64,000 nt of DNA from positions 175,001-239,000 of the forward strand of contig CAJNDT010001258.1 of assembly GCA_905221615.1 (NCBI GenBank), in the 5' to 3' direction. Source of the DNA: Symbiodinium sp. CCMP2592. Its lineage: Eukaryota > Sar > Dinophyceae > Suessiales > Symbiodiniaceae. This document shows, in pieces, positions 48,050 to 57,873 of the stretch (positions are counted from its first letter, which is position 1; each line of letters opens with the position of its first letter). A program made the translations under genes and the position numbers. The notes beneath the pieces were generated by a model that made no database searches, had not been told where the DNA came from, and worked only from the letters and a program-made list of their open reading frames with translations.

Positions 48050-48690
48050 AAGACTGTGGTGGTGGTTGTTGTTCATGGTGCTGTTCTTAGAACAGCACCA
48101 TGAACAACAACAACCACCACAATCACAACCACAACCACAAGAGGAACAGCAACAGCAACAGCGGCAGAAGCAGCAACAACAACAACAGGAACAACTTCAA
48201 TGATAACCACAACCACCACAACAACAAGAAAACCCGTCAACACCAACAGTAGTCCAACACCAGCACAAACATCACCAACAGCACCGCCACCACGACCAAA
48301 AGCAACAGCGGCAACGGCAATGGTAATGGCAACGGCATGGGCACCGGCACCGGCACCACAACAACACCAACAATCACAAGTAGCACCACCAATAGCATCG
48401 GCATTAGCATCACAGCAACAGCAGCAGCAACAGCAACAGCAACAGCAGCGGCGCAGCAACGCCACCACCGCCACCACCACGCCACCAAGAACCACAACGA
48501 CAACGAGAAAGAGAACCAGAACCACAACCACCACTACGACGACGACAACGACCATTTCAACGACAAAACCCAACACCAGCGGAACACGAAAAAGAAAAAA
48601 CGCTTGCAGCGGCACCATCAGTGCATGGTCATCAACAGCAGCAGAAACAACACCAGCGGCAACAACAACTTTGGGTACAAAACCAGAATA
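48050..48690. repeat. CAA/CCA/CAG-rich low-complexity region with hairpin
   Basis: Imperfect CAACAA, CACCAC and CAGCAA units over 600 bp. At the left end, arms 48058-48087 and 48089-48118 (TTCATGGTGCTGTTCT with AGAACAGCACCATGAA, extended by GTT/AAC units) form a near-perfect hairpin with one unpaired base. Confidence 0.8.
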
Positions 48691-49480
48691 GCTGTCAACA
48701 CAAATGCTAGTAAACTTGCCACGCAGCACCCAACAGCACCAGCTGCAAGAGTAGCAGGGACTCTCAAGCTTGCATCCAGCGCTACCGACAAAGCGAGGAA
48801 ACGCACAAAAAAGCCACCACAACACGAGCGACGACGAGACTTGGTCTCTTGCTGAGGGTTCGAAAGGTCTGTGACTTCGAACTTGCGGCTCCATAGCACA
48901 ACACTCAGGGTCAAGGGCTGATTTTCGAGACGCTGCCAGAGTCGATAGGAGGACGTGCCTGGCGTAGTGGGTTCTTCTCGGCTTTGGCTGGCTTCCCGGC
49001 TTTCGCCGATGGCCTCGCGAGCAGTGTGTGCTTTCCTTCACGTTACGGATCAAGCCACCTCGCGTTCCCTCACTGCAACTGTATAATACGCATTTGCAGT
49101 CAAATAGAGAGCCTTGCCGAAACCCCACTGCTGGCACGCACACACAGACAAAGAAAGAGCCTGTTCAAGCTAGCACCTGGGACCGTTTGCTCGACAGGTG
49201 CCTACATAACCTCGGCAAATGTGCGTCCATCGCACCAGACCCTAGCCCTCCACACCCAGAGGTGGACTTGAAAGAACTCGGACAAGAAAAGAAAAGGTCA
49301 CGAAATCGTACCTCAGTCGGAGTCCCCGGCGCTGCAGGGGGGCTCCTGGAAGCTTGCAGCTCGACTCTGTTTTGGGCCCATGATTGGGTGTAAGGTTATG
49401 TCATGTAAAGGTCCACGCAGCCTAGCACTTGCGCTAGTCGAAGCGGAGGAACACCCATCGCCGTCGTCGTAGTAACATTG
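48690..49480. other. Spacer, hydrophobic minus-strand frame
   Basis: Minus-strand 48860-48640 is open and hydrophobic (LAAGAVGCCVASLLAFVLTA), possibly a membrane-protein exon, but adjoining low-complexity sequence makes this unsafe. The rest shows no gene. Confidence 0.3.
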
Positions 49481-49544
49481 GACGCAGCAGTCGCATTTTC
49501 AGTCCCAGAAAAGGTACGTAGCGATACTAGGCACGGTTGCACAG

Positions 49545-49885
<341 letters not shown>

Positions 49886-51088
49886 GTAGTCCTAATAGGA
49901 TGGTAGCAGTAGAAACTGAAAGAAGTGCACGAAATCTTGCCCCACCTGTGAATGTTGAATTCATTGCCGCTGCAGTGAAAACACGACTACACACGATACG
50001 ACAAGAGCTACAAATATCGCAGCCTCACCAGCAGTGCAATAACATGCAAGAGAAACGGTACAGTATAGCGGATGATGCGACGCGCTCATCCGTGAAGAGT
50101 AGTGAGAATATTCGAGAAGAACAACACTGGCAACAAGCAACCAAGGACCATGACATGAGAATAGCGATGCTGCTGTACACCAGTCCAAAAACCAATGAAA
50201 GTGCTTGACAACATTGCCCGGAGAACGGCTCTGTTGCACTCACCAAGGCATGGACCACACATCGTACCACTTACAGTGACCGACCCTTATAGTACCCCCC
50301 CCCCATATTGGGTCTCGTCTCGCAGGGCTGTCACCTTGTCCTAGCAGCAGAGTGCGCCGGTTCAAAAGCGGCGCAAAACCCCGCATGGCTCCAGCAAAGG
50401 GCAACAAAGACGAAGTATGCAGCTTCTATTTACTCCCTGGAACCGTGGTGCAGAGTCCGGCTTCTGTTTAATTAATTTTCCTGTGCTGCGTAGGAGGCAA
50501 AGAGGGATTTGCCTTCTTGAGTCTCCGGTTTAGACTGGCGTCGGCTTTAGGCTTTTGGGTGGCAACAGTGTCCCCGAACCTGAAATAGCCTAGATTCGCC
50601 AACTATGAAGCCCTCATTTGTTGACCAAGGCTTGGCGCCCGTCGTACATAGCCGAATAAATCGAGCACTCGCATTTCTTACACAAAGTTTGCTAACATGC
50701 CTAATCGGTTATTGCTGCAATCATCTTTCGGGAATGCACCCAATTCGTGACACTCATTGACACTCCAGAGCCAAAACCAGCGATCAGGAGTACCATGTCA
50801 AACGACATTCTTTCGCGGCTACGGGTTTCGTGGCGAACATGGAGTTGAATGCCGTCGAAATTTGTGTAACATCCAGAAAAGATCCACGATGCCCTGCTGA
50901 GAACCAGCTGAATATCTCTCAGAACCAACCCATCGGCATTGCCAACGTGACCCCCTGTTTGCCATACCCTACACGAAGTCCTGAAACACCGAATCTCCGA
51001 TGGATCCAAGAGCTCTGAGCCCCGGCTCCGACAAGTAACTCCCCAGGATTGTCGGGTTTTGGCCGGCTTTCCCGTTGTCAGCTGTCGG
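49886..51088. other. Spacer, no supported gene
   Basis: Both strands are open over parts of 49920-50240, and minus-strand 50960-50720 reads MSFDMVLLIAGFGSGVSM, but none has splice or family support. Confidence 0.35.
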
Positions 51089-51189
51089 TTAGAAGCTGCC
51101 CCCACCCTGTAATAGTAACTATAAGGATTATATCAGGGCCCTATTATATTCCTATTATACCACTATTACAGGGTGGGGGCCCCTTCTAA
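51089..51189. mobile_element. Inverted-repeat element T6 with 8-bp target duplication
   Basis: Termini TTAGAAGCTGCCCCCACCC and GGGTGGGGGCCCCTTCTAA, core CAGGGCCCTATTATATTCC. An identical 8-mer GCTGTCGG directly flanks both ends (51081-51088 and 51190-51197), as expected for a target-site duplication. Confidence 0.85.
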
Positions 51190-52142
51190 GCTGTCGGCTT
51201 CGGCTTCAGCGCTTTAAAAGGTGCACGGCGTTTATCCCAGGGATAAAGTTCGAAAAAGACCCCTGCAGCTCTAGAACTTCTCGGAGCACCGACGCGAACC
51301 TTGGACAAAAGCAAGCGAACCCTGCACTCCGAAAGTCTTCAATGTGTCCGTCCCATCCAAGGTCACTGCCCACCCGGATCTACCAACTCCTGGAAGAGGT
51401 GCTCCACCTCTGCCACCAACATTTGGAATGTATTTTGGTCAGGTCAATGAGACGGATAGTGAGACGTTGTCGTCGCTGGTCTTGCTTCTGTTTTGGGTTG
51501 CGGGGGCGGGGCTGCTGCGGTTGCTCCTACTACTTCGGCGACCACTACACCTGATGTCGTCGTCTTGGTCTCTGCTGCTGTTCTTGCTTCCGGAACCAAA
51601 CACATATTGAAGGGCCCTGGCCAAACACAACAGACGCCGCAGCAACAATAACAACAACTGCAGCAGAAGCAGCAACAACAACAGCTGCCGTTCTCAGCAT
51701 CCCTATCCTCATTCTTCAAGCCATCATCAACATCACCGTCAAGCCAGGCTCATCGTCAGCAGAGTCACCAGCATAGTCACCATGAGCATCGTCATCATCC
51801 TCACCCCCATAGCAATAGCAAAAGCAACAACACTTGCTTTCTGATCCAGCCGCTGCGCGGACATTTCTCATGGTGCAGATTTCTCGTCACGAGCCTGCAT
51901 CGCACCTGACCCCTCAAAATCGCAAGTTGCAGGAAACGTCCGAGATGCACCGTATGACGCCAAGCTGCAGCCCTACGACTGTAGAGCTGAAAACGCCGCA
52001 AATACCTCATTCTATACGACCTAGGATTCCCGCAAGACTTCCGGAACCCTAACCATCCCCTGCCAACCTTTACACACCCTCAGCTCACACGGCCCTGTGC
52101 CTCGGCGATTTGCTGGAGCTCCCGCTGCTCCTTCGCTGTGAG
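51190..52142. other. Spacer, no supported gene
   Basis: Ordinary sequence with CAACAACAA-type low complexity around 51640-51690 and 51720-51830. No exon recognised. Confidence 0.4.
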
Positions 52143-52253
52143 CCCAGAGACTCCAATACTCCTTATAATCAAGGAATATTCCTTAAACTATGGGAGGATC
52201 CCAAGTATGATTTAAGGAATATTCCTTAATTAAGGGATATTGGAGTCTCTGGG
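52143..52253. mobile_element. Family T2 element, copy 3
   Basis: Arms CCCAGAGACTCCAATACTCC and GGATATTGGAGTCTCTGGG, with an inner repeat AAGGAATATTCCTTAA on both sides of the core. Confidence 0.85.
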
Positions 52254-53122
52254 AAGATAGCATCAGTCTTACCGTCAGCTTGCTTTGCTTAGTTACCGCG
52301 ATCATTGCCTTTGCCTTTGCCGATCTCATGATGAAGTTACATGCTCTCACATCGCAAGACTATGTGAAAACATCTCACATGGTAAGAATAATGACCGTGA
52401 CTGTGGACAAGAGTTGTAGCAACAGTAGTAAAAGTAACAGTCGGCGTGGCACGTGTTGTCCTCCTTCTCCTGCGACGACGACCACGACGACGACCGCACA
52501 ACTACTGACATGGCTGCTACCGTGGTACGAGAATCGAAACGTTATGACGATGGCCACAAAGGTCTGACTTCCCTTAAGGATCTAGAAGAGAGGCGCTCGG
52601 GAAGGCTTCAAGCCTTCTGCAAGCCCCGCTGCAAGCTTCTTCTTCTTTTCTCTCGGAAAGCTATGTCAGTGTTCCGTCGTAAGCCGAGCGAGCCCTTCGA
52701 ATCACTGCAAACCTGGGTCAACAGGGTCTTGGGGCCCATTGCAAGCGAGCATTCAGGGCGACCCCCAGGTGTCGATTCGGTGCTGCACGATTTCAGAGGC
52801 TAGGTGGTTGTTATAAACCGTGGCGCATGAAGCGCACGGCTATTGCAGAGGGTATTTTCTTGCGTTGATATTTCATTTCCATTGCTCCTTTTCCTACTTG
52901 TCATCCATTCCGCTTCTTACGATTACTTCGTATCGGTGAGATGATGACAATTGTCACTGCTGTTGTTATCTTTGTTGTGTTGGTTCGGCTTGCTCCTGCT
53001 GTTCTTGATAGTCTCGCCGCAACTCGTAATTATGCTCCTTGTATGTTTACCAGTGGCAGTATCAGCGGAAGAACAGGTGTCGTGACCATTGTTGCTTGGA
53101 TGACATAATTCATAATCCTACG

Positions 53123-53224
53123 GTTGATGATAGAAATCCTGCATTACCCGTTATAAGTATAAGGAACATACCATAATTCCCATAGTTTGGGTCCTTAAGG
53201 TAATGCAGGATTTATATCATCAAC
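53123..53224. mobile_element. Inverted-repeat element, family T7
   Basis: Arms GTTGATGATAGAAATCCTGC and GCAGGATTTATATCATCAAC (also ATTACC/GGTAAT), core ATACCATAATTCCCATAG. Confidence 0.8.
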
Positions 53225-53335
53225 AATAGCACTAAGTTTAGGGCCACGTTTTCGATTCGTACTTATCCTGGCTGGCTTCAACTTCGAGAGCCTTTGGGTC
53301 AAACGATCGGGGCCGAAAGGGTTAATTTGGTGTTC

Positions 53336-53440
53336 AGGGTTTAGGGTCTAGAGTTTAGGGTTTCAGGGTTTAGAGTTTAGGGTTTCAGGGTTTAGGGTTC
53401 AGGGTTTTAGGGCTTAGAGATTTAAGGATTAGGGTGTTTC
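53336..53440. repeat. TTTAGGG-like tract
   Basis: About 11 degenerate GGGTTTAGGG/GGGTTTCAGGG units. Confidence 0.85.
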
Positions 53441-54129
53441 ACGGTTTTGGGAGCTGCAAGGCTTGCGGAAGGCATGTCTCCTGCTCGGCCAGCCATTTTT
53501 GCAGCTGCTCCTCGGCTCTGCTTGGGCTATGAGAGCTCGAACTCAAACCGACCCTAAGTCTACGAATACTGAAGAAATTCAGAAAGCTTAGTACTAATTA
53601 CGAATACCAATACTCGTAGCGATACGGATACTACAACTAATCCTGATACTGATACGGATACTACTACTAATAATTGCTGAGAATGATACCGATCTATGGA
53701 GACACGCTGCAGGTAAGCTTCCGGACCTGAGGGGGTACCAAGCATTCAAATTTTGTGCCCCGCCACAGCTTTTGCTACACCGACGCAAACATACCAGAGG
53801 CTCTGCAGTTTCGTAAACTATAAAACTATAATGTAGAATCTGTTATACATAATCTGGAAATGAACCAAAAGAATGGACAAATAAATACATATATATATAT
53901 ATAAATATACTTATATATATGTATAGATAACACTGTATCCTGGAGCTCCCGAGGGCATCAAACTGGGCAGCTTTCTGCTGTGCTCGCCGAGGAGCCAGGT
54001 TCAGACGCAGGGCATCTTCCAGCCTTTGCACAGTCGGGGAAATGAATATAAGTGCCTTAATAATTAGAATAGGGGTTCCTTTAAAGGGATCCCTAAAGGG
54101 TTCTATAAGGGATCTATAGTAGGGTTCCA
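53441..54129. other. Spacer with AT tract
   Basis: ACGAATAC/ACTACTAAT low complexity at 53590-53675 and an ATATAT run at 53888-53925. No gene seen. Confidence 0.5.
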
Positions 54130-54236
54130 TATTGGGTGCCTTAATAATTAGAATAGGGTTTTGGGGCACATGATACTAGAATGATAATAAGGAACCTCCA
54201 AAGCAGTATTGGTAAATATTTGAGACCCTTGTTTAG
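54130..54236. mobile_element. Family T4 element
   Basis: Left arm ATTGGGTGCCTTAATAATTA, core GATACTAGAATGATAATAAG, decayed right arm AAATATTTGAGACCCTTGTT. Confidence 0.65.
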
Positions 54237-54405
54237 AGAGCGGGGCCGTACATAGGTTAGGGTTTCGGGTCATATAGGCTACTTGCCACTATCTACTTAG
54301 CTACTTATCTATCTATATCTATCCACATATACGAGGAACCTAAGAATACCATTTTTACTATGCACAATGAAGGCCTCTCTTAAAGACAGCGGGGTGAGGG
54401 CATAT

Positions 54406-54507
54406 GAGGCTTTCCGAAAATTGGGGGTACCTTATTTTGGGGTCCGTATGATAAGGATCCTACTATTCAGGGTACTATATTTGGGTCCCCTAGTTTCGGA
54501 AACTCCC
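54406..54507. mobile_element. Family T3 element, copy 3
   Basis: Arms GGCTTTCCGAAAATTGGGGG and CCCCTAGTTTCGGAAACTCC; core AGGATCCTACTATTCAGG. Confidence 0.8.
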
Positions 54508-54642
54508 ATATTGGCTTGCATGACAATGGAAGTTGCCCTCCGAGGTGCTCCGCCGTTCGAGGAGCATCTTCATCGACCGCTCCAGCCTGTCCGAAGCTGA
54601 GGTTAGACAAAGCTGGGACCGGAGATCCCTCTACCCGACTAC

Positions 54643-54757
54643 TATAGGGGCTTTAACAGAATTAGAATACGGTTTTGGGGCCATTCTACCATAATTATAG
54701 CAATATGGCCCCAAAACAGTATAGGTAATGATTATATATAAGGCCCCTATATTACCC
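54643..54757. mobile_element. Family T4 element
   Basis: Arms TATAGGGGCTTTAACAGAAT and TTATATATAAGGCCCCTATA; core CATTCTACCATAATTATAGC. Confidence 0.75.
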
Positions 54758-54892
54758 TACCCTGTGGAACTCCCTCAGCCTCAAGTAGCGCCTTAAGGGA
54801 CCCTCGGATCCGAGCCCGGGCCTTCAGTTTCGTTGACCTGGGGAACTTGTGGCCGTCCACCTGCTCCATGGGCCACCTCAAGAGGGCTTTGT

Positions 54893-55335
54893 GATATAGG
54901 AGCCTTAATACAGGGGCCTTCATATAAGGGCTACCTTCGGGGCTACTATAAGGGCCTTCATATAAGGGCTTTGCGATATAGGAGTCTTCGTATAGGGGCC
55001 TTTAAGGGTGTCTATACGGGCTGCTATAAGGGCTATTATAAAATTCAATATAGGGTTCTTCATAATTACAACATAGGGTTCCTTTTTGGGATACCATAAG
55101 GGTACTGTAAGGGAGTGATATGGGGTTCTTAATAATTAGAATAGAGGGTTCCTTTTAAGGGATACTATAAAGGTACTATAGGTTTAATATAATACGGGTC
55201 TTCATGATTAGAATACAGGGTTCCTTCACGGGATACTGTAAGGGTGTTAGAAAAGTTCAAAAAAGTGGTCTTCATAATTACCTACACTATCTTAGGGTTC
55301 CTCTGTTTAATTATAGTATAATGGGCCTCAAAACC
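54893..55335. repeat. Tandem cluster of decayed T4-like fragments
   Basis: At least six repeats of the phrases TATAGGGG/GGGCCTTC, TACTATAAGGG and AATATAGGGTTCTT-ATAATTA, ending in TTAATTATAGTATAATGGGCC about 220 bp before ORF1 of the plus-strand element. Confidence 0.65.
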
Positions 55336-55555
55336 AGGCGCTCTGGATCGAACCCTTTGGGAGGGTATTGCTAGAGCCCCAGTGCCCTTTCGCTTCTCGG
55401 GTTGCTAGCCATTCCGCGATCACCGCATTGGCACCGGAAACAGCGACTTCTACGAACCAGGGCACGCCACCGTGTTTGGGCAGCTCGTCCCCAAGGACTT
55501 GCGGCTACTTACGGCGCACCATAGCGCCCCTCAATACCGGGAACTACGTCCGCCC

Positions 55556-56883
55556 ATGGGCAAACAAGGAAAATGGGGAGACCAGCAGGCACCTTGGCGC
55601 AAGGAACAGACAGGCAGAGACCGCGGCCAAAACTGGCGTTTGTGGCATGGGTCATGGCAGTCTGCATCACCGGGCAGCTCCAGGCAGGACCAAGGCAGAT
55701 ACGACCAGGTGGCTTTGCAAGGCCCGAAGCCAGGCCTGGAGCCTGTAATGCCTGCTGCCCTGGAACCACAAGATTCCGTGCTCATGAGAGAAATGCAAAA
55801 GATGCTCTCGGCCGCCAAGAGGGCAGACACTCGTGTCCGCCGACTTACGGAAGAGCGGCAGCGCAAAGATGCGCTTTGGGCACAGTACCAACGAGACACC
55901 AAGCTCAAGTTCGCGAAGCAGCAGAAGGAGTACGGGCAGACGTCGAACGGCTGGAGAAGGAGAAACAGGCTGCAATTTTCCAAGGGCAGCAAGCGGCCGC
56001 AGGGGTCAAAGACCTGGTGATCAACGGGGTCCAGAAACCCAACGACGACGCGGCAGAAGCAGAAGCAGCTTGGACATCGATGATGACGTCGGAGGATGTT
56101 GCTATGGGACCGACTACCGGTTTCTTGAAGGAGGCTCTGCAAGTGGCTTCTCTAGTGGGAGGATCGCCGAGCCCGCTGCAGCCACCGGCCATGACAGGTT
56201 TTATGACAACTGGGGAGGTGCAGATGCCTGCGGCTCCGTCCCGCGTTCCGGACTCTACGGCACTCTCAACCGGGATGTTTGGTGGGGCGCCAATTCCGAC
56301 ATGCATGCCGCTTGCCGCACCACAGCCTGCTCCGCCACCACCTCCTCCACCTATGGAGACATGTGCCTTGAATACTACCAAGCCGCCAGAAGGACCCCCC
56401 ATGATGAGCCCAGCGCCTATGGGTACCCCTACCACGCTTGGATCGAAGATGAACACCATGGCGACCGAGTCTGTCAGCCCTACGCCCTTTCAAAGCTCTC
56501 CGAGCACAGCGATGCAGAGAGTGCTCCCCTCTCCCAATGCGTCACCCGGAGAGAAGATGCGGCAGGCGCTGGCAAAACGAGTTGTCAAGCCGAAGACAGC
56601 TCCGAACATGGTCCCGGTGACCGGGCCGTCTCTCGAAGCCAAGCTGGATGCGAGAAGGGCAGCGGAGATGGGGGCGGCCATGACGCCGTTCGGATTGGGC
56701 AATCAGCTGAGGACGGCACACCCACCCGGCAGTGTGGCGGGGCCGGGCATTTCAGACGGCACGCCTGCCCCAGAGCAGGCCTCCGGCCCTTCTGTAGACA
56801 CAGGGCCGACACATACTCGAATCGACCTGGACGAGGCTTCGGATCACGAGCAAGGAAGCCAAGGACTTGGGCGAATGGAGTAG
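55556..56883 (+). pseudogene. ORF1 of a retroelement-like unit (gag-like), frame-broken
   Basis: Starts at ATG 55556 (MGKQGKWGDQQAPWRKEQ), glutamine/arginine-rich, then a long coiled coil (MREMQKMLSAAKRADTRVRR, DALWAQYQRDTKLKFAKQQ). At about 55935 the natural reading steps back one base (-1) and continues ADVERLEKEKQAAIFQ, then methionine/proline-rich sequence (PAPPPPPPPM, MRQALAKRVVKP) to a TAG at 56881. Downstream continuations are ambiguous: the same frame reads RPVTTGKEVFTPLARRVSHP to a double stop at 56968, and another frame reads DDIGVVVGNNSLAHDVRRAM to a stop at 57074. A coiled coil plus basic/proline-rich N-terminal protein suits an RNA-binding gag-like role (inference). There are no introns, unlike the minus-strand genes. 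Confidence 0.6.
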
Positions 56884-57156
56884 CGGCCTGTTACGACTGG
56901 CAAAGAGGTCTTCACGCCTTTGGCCCGGCGGGTCAGCCACCCCCTGCTTTCATCAGCCTTGCGGACCTGATGACATCGGAGTTGTTGTGGGCAACAACTC
57001 CCTTGCTCACGACGTCCGGCGGGCAATGGGACAGCAGGTTGGGTCGCTGGCCTCGGCTGGTTCTGAGCCGATGTGATGTCAGCAGTAATATAAGTGCTGT
57101 ACAGGACCGTTTGGAGGTTTTCTTTCGGCACTCCCTCTCGTGTACAGCCGCCCGAT

Positions 57157-57873
57157 ATGCCCTTGTTAGGCCAGTCCGCCTCCAGTGTCACTGGGTTTGT
57201 GACATCTGTTGGCGTGGCTGTTGCCTCCCTCATCGAAAGGTCTCAGGACACTGGGTTTGTGCCACTGAGTCTTTTCATCTCCGAGGAGCCGCCGTCTCTG
57301 TTCGGCCTTTCCGCTACCGGCTCATTTTTCTCAATCTTGGATTACCTACGAGCGCCACCTTTCAAGGCTGCTCTTCCCGTGCTTTTGTCTGCATGCCGGA
57401 TGTTTCTGCGTGGATTTCCCGGCCTTGCTGGGCCTGCCCCTCTCTTCCCATTAGGGGTTTAGGCCTCTCCTCTACCCCTAGCCGGTTTTCCATAGGGGTA
57501 TGTGGCCAGGTTGCGGTGCCTAAGAGGTACATCGGTGGCGCAGGGGTACCCACCGCCCACGGCCATTTTCATCCCGAGTCCTCGCCATCTGAATGGATTG
57601 CTTCCCAGCTTGAGGGATGCGGAGTCCTACTGGCATTGGCCTGCCTACACTGTTGTGCTAGCCTCTGGTTTTGTGCCGCTACTCGAGGCACTACTTCTTG
57701 CCGTCGTTTAGCAAACAGGTTTGCAGCCGGAGCCCCTCTCTCTCCCTTTGTGCTTGCAGTTTCTGTCGGGAGATGTGAGCATGTTTGCCTTCGGTGGCGG
57801 CCCCGGCCCAGAAATGGACGCTGCAGTAGGACGACCGGCTCCTGGCATGCCAAGCTGGCTCTGCGCCTCCTGA
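57157..57873 (+). pseudogene. Middle ORF of the element, interrupted by TAG codons
   Basis: One frame has strongly coding composition throughout: GQSASSVTGFVTSVGVAVAS, FISEEPPSLFGLSATGSFFS, RHLNGLLPSLRDAESYWHWP, VVLASGFVPLLEALLLAVV, FAFGGGPGPEMDAAVGRPAP. It is cut by TAG at 57460, 57493 and 57709 and ends at TGA 57871. The competing open frame (continuous from 55833) is rich in Cys, Trp, His and Arg here and reads like a shadow. Function unknown; hydrophobic stretches are present. Confidence 0.5.

Noticed and set aside
48073-49143. 356-codon minus-strand open frame
   Set aside because: More than half is CAA/CCA low-complexity sequence and the remainder has Cys/Trp-rich shadow composition.
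50345-50400. tRNA-like T-arm (GCCGGTTCAAAAGCGGCGC)
   Set aside because: No acceptor stem, D-arm or anticodon arm can be folded around it.
55833-57870. N-terminal third of the continuous 1706-codon plus-strand frame
   Set aside because: It is open, but its composition (Arg, Cys, Trp, His) is that of a shadow frame. Overlapping frames carry the coiled coil, the proline-rich region and the middle ORF. The polyprotein is taken to start at 57873.
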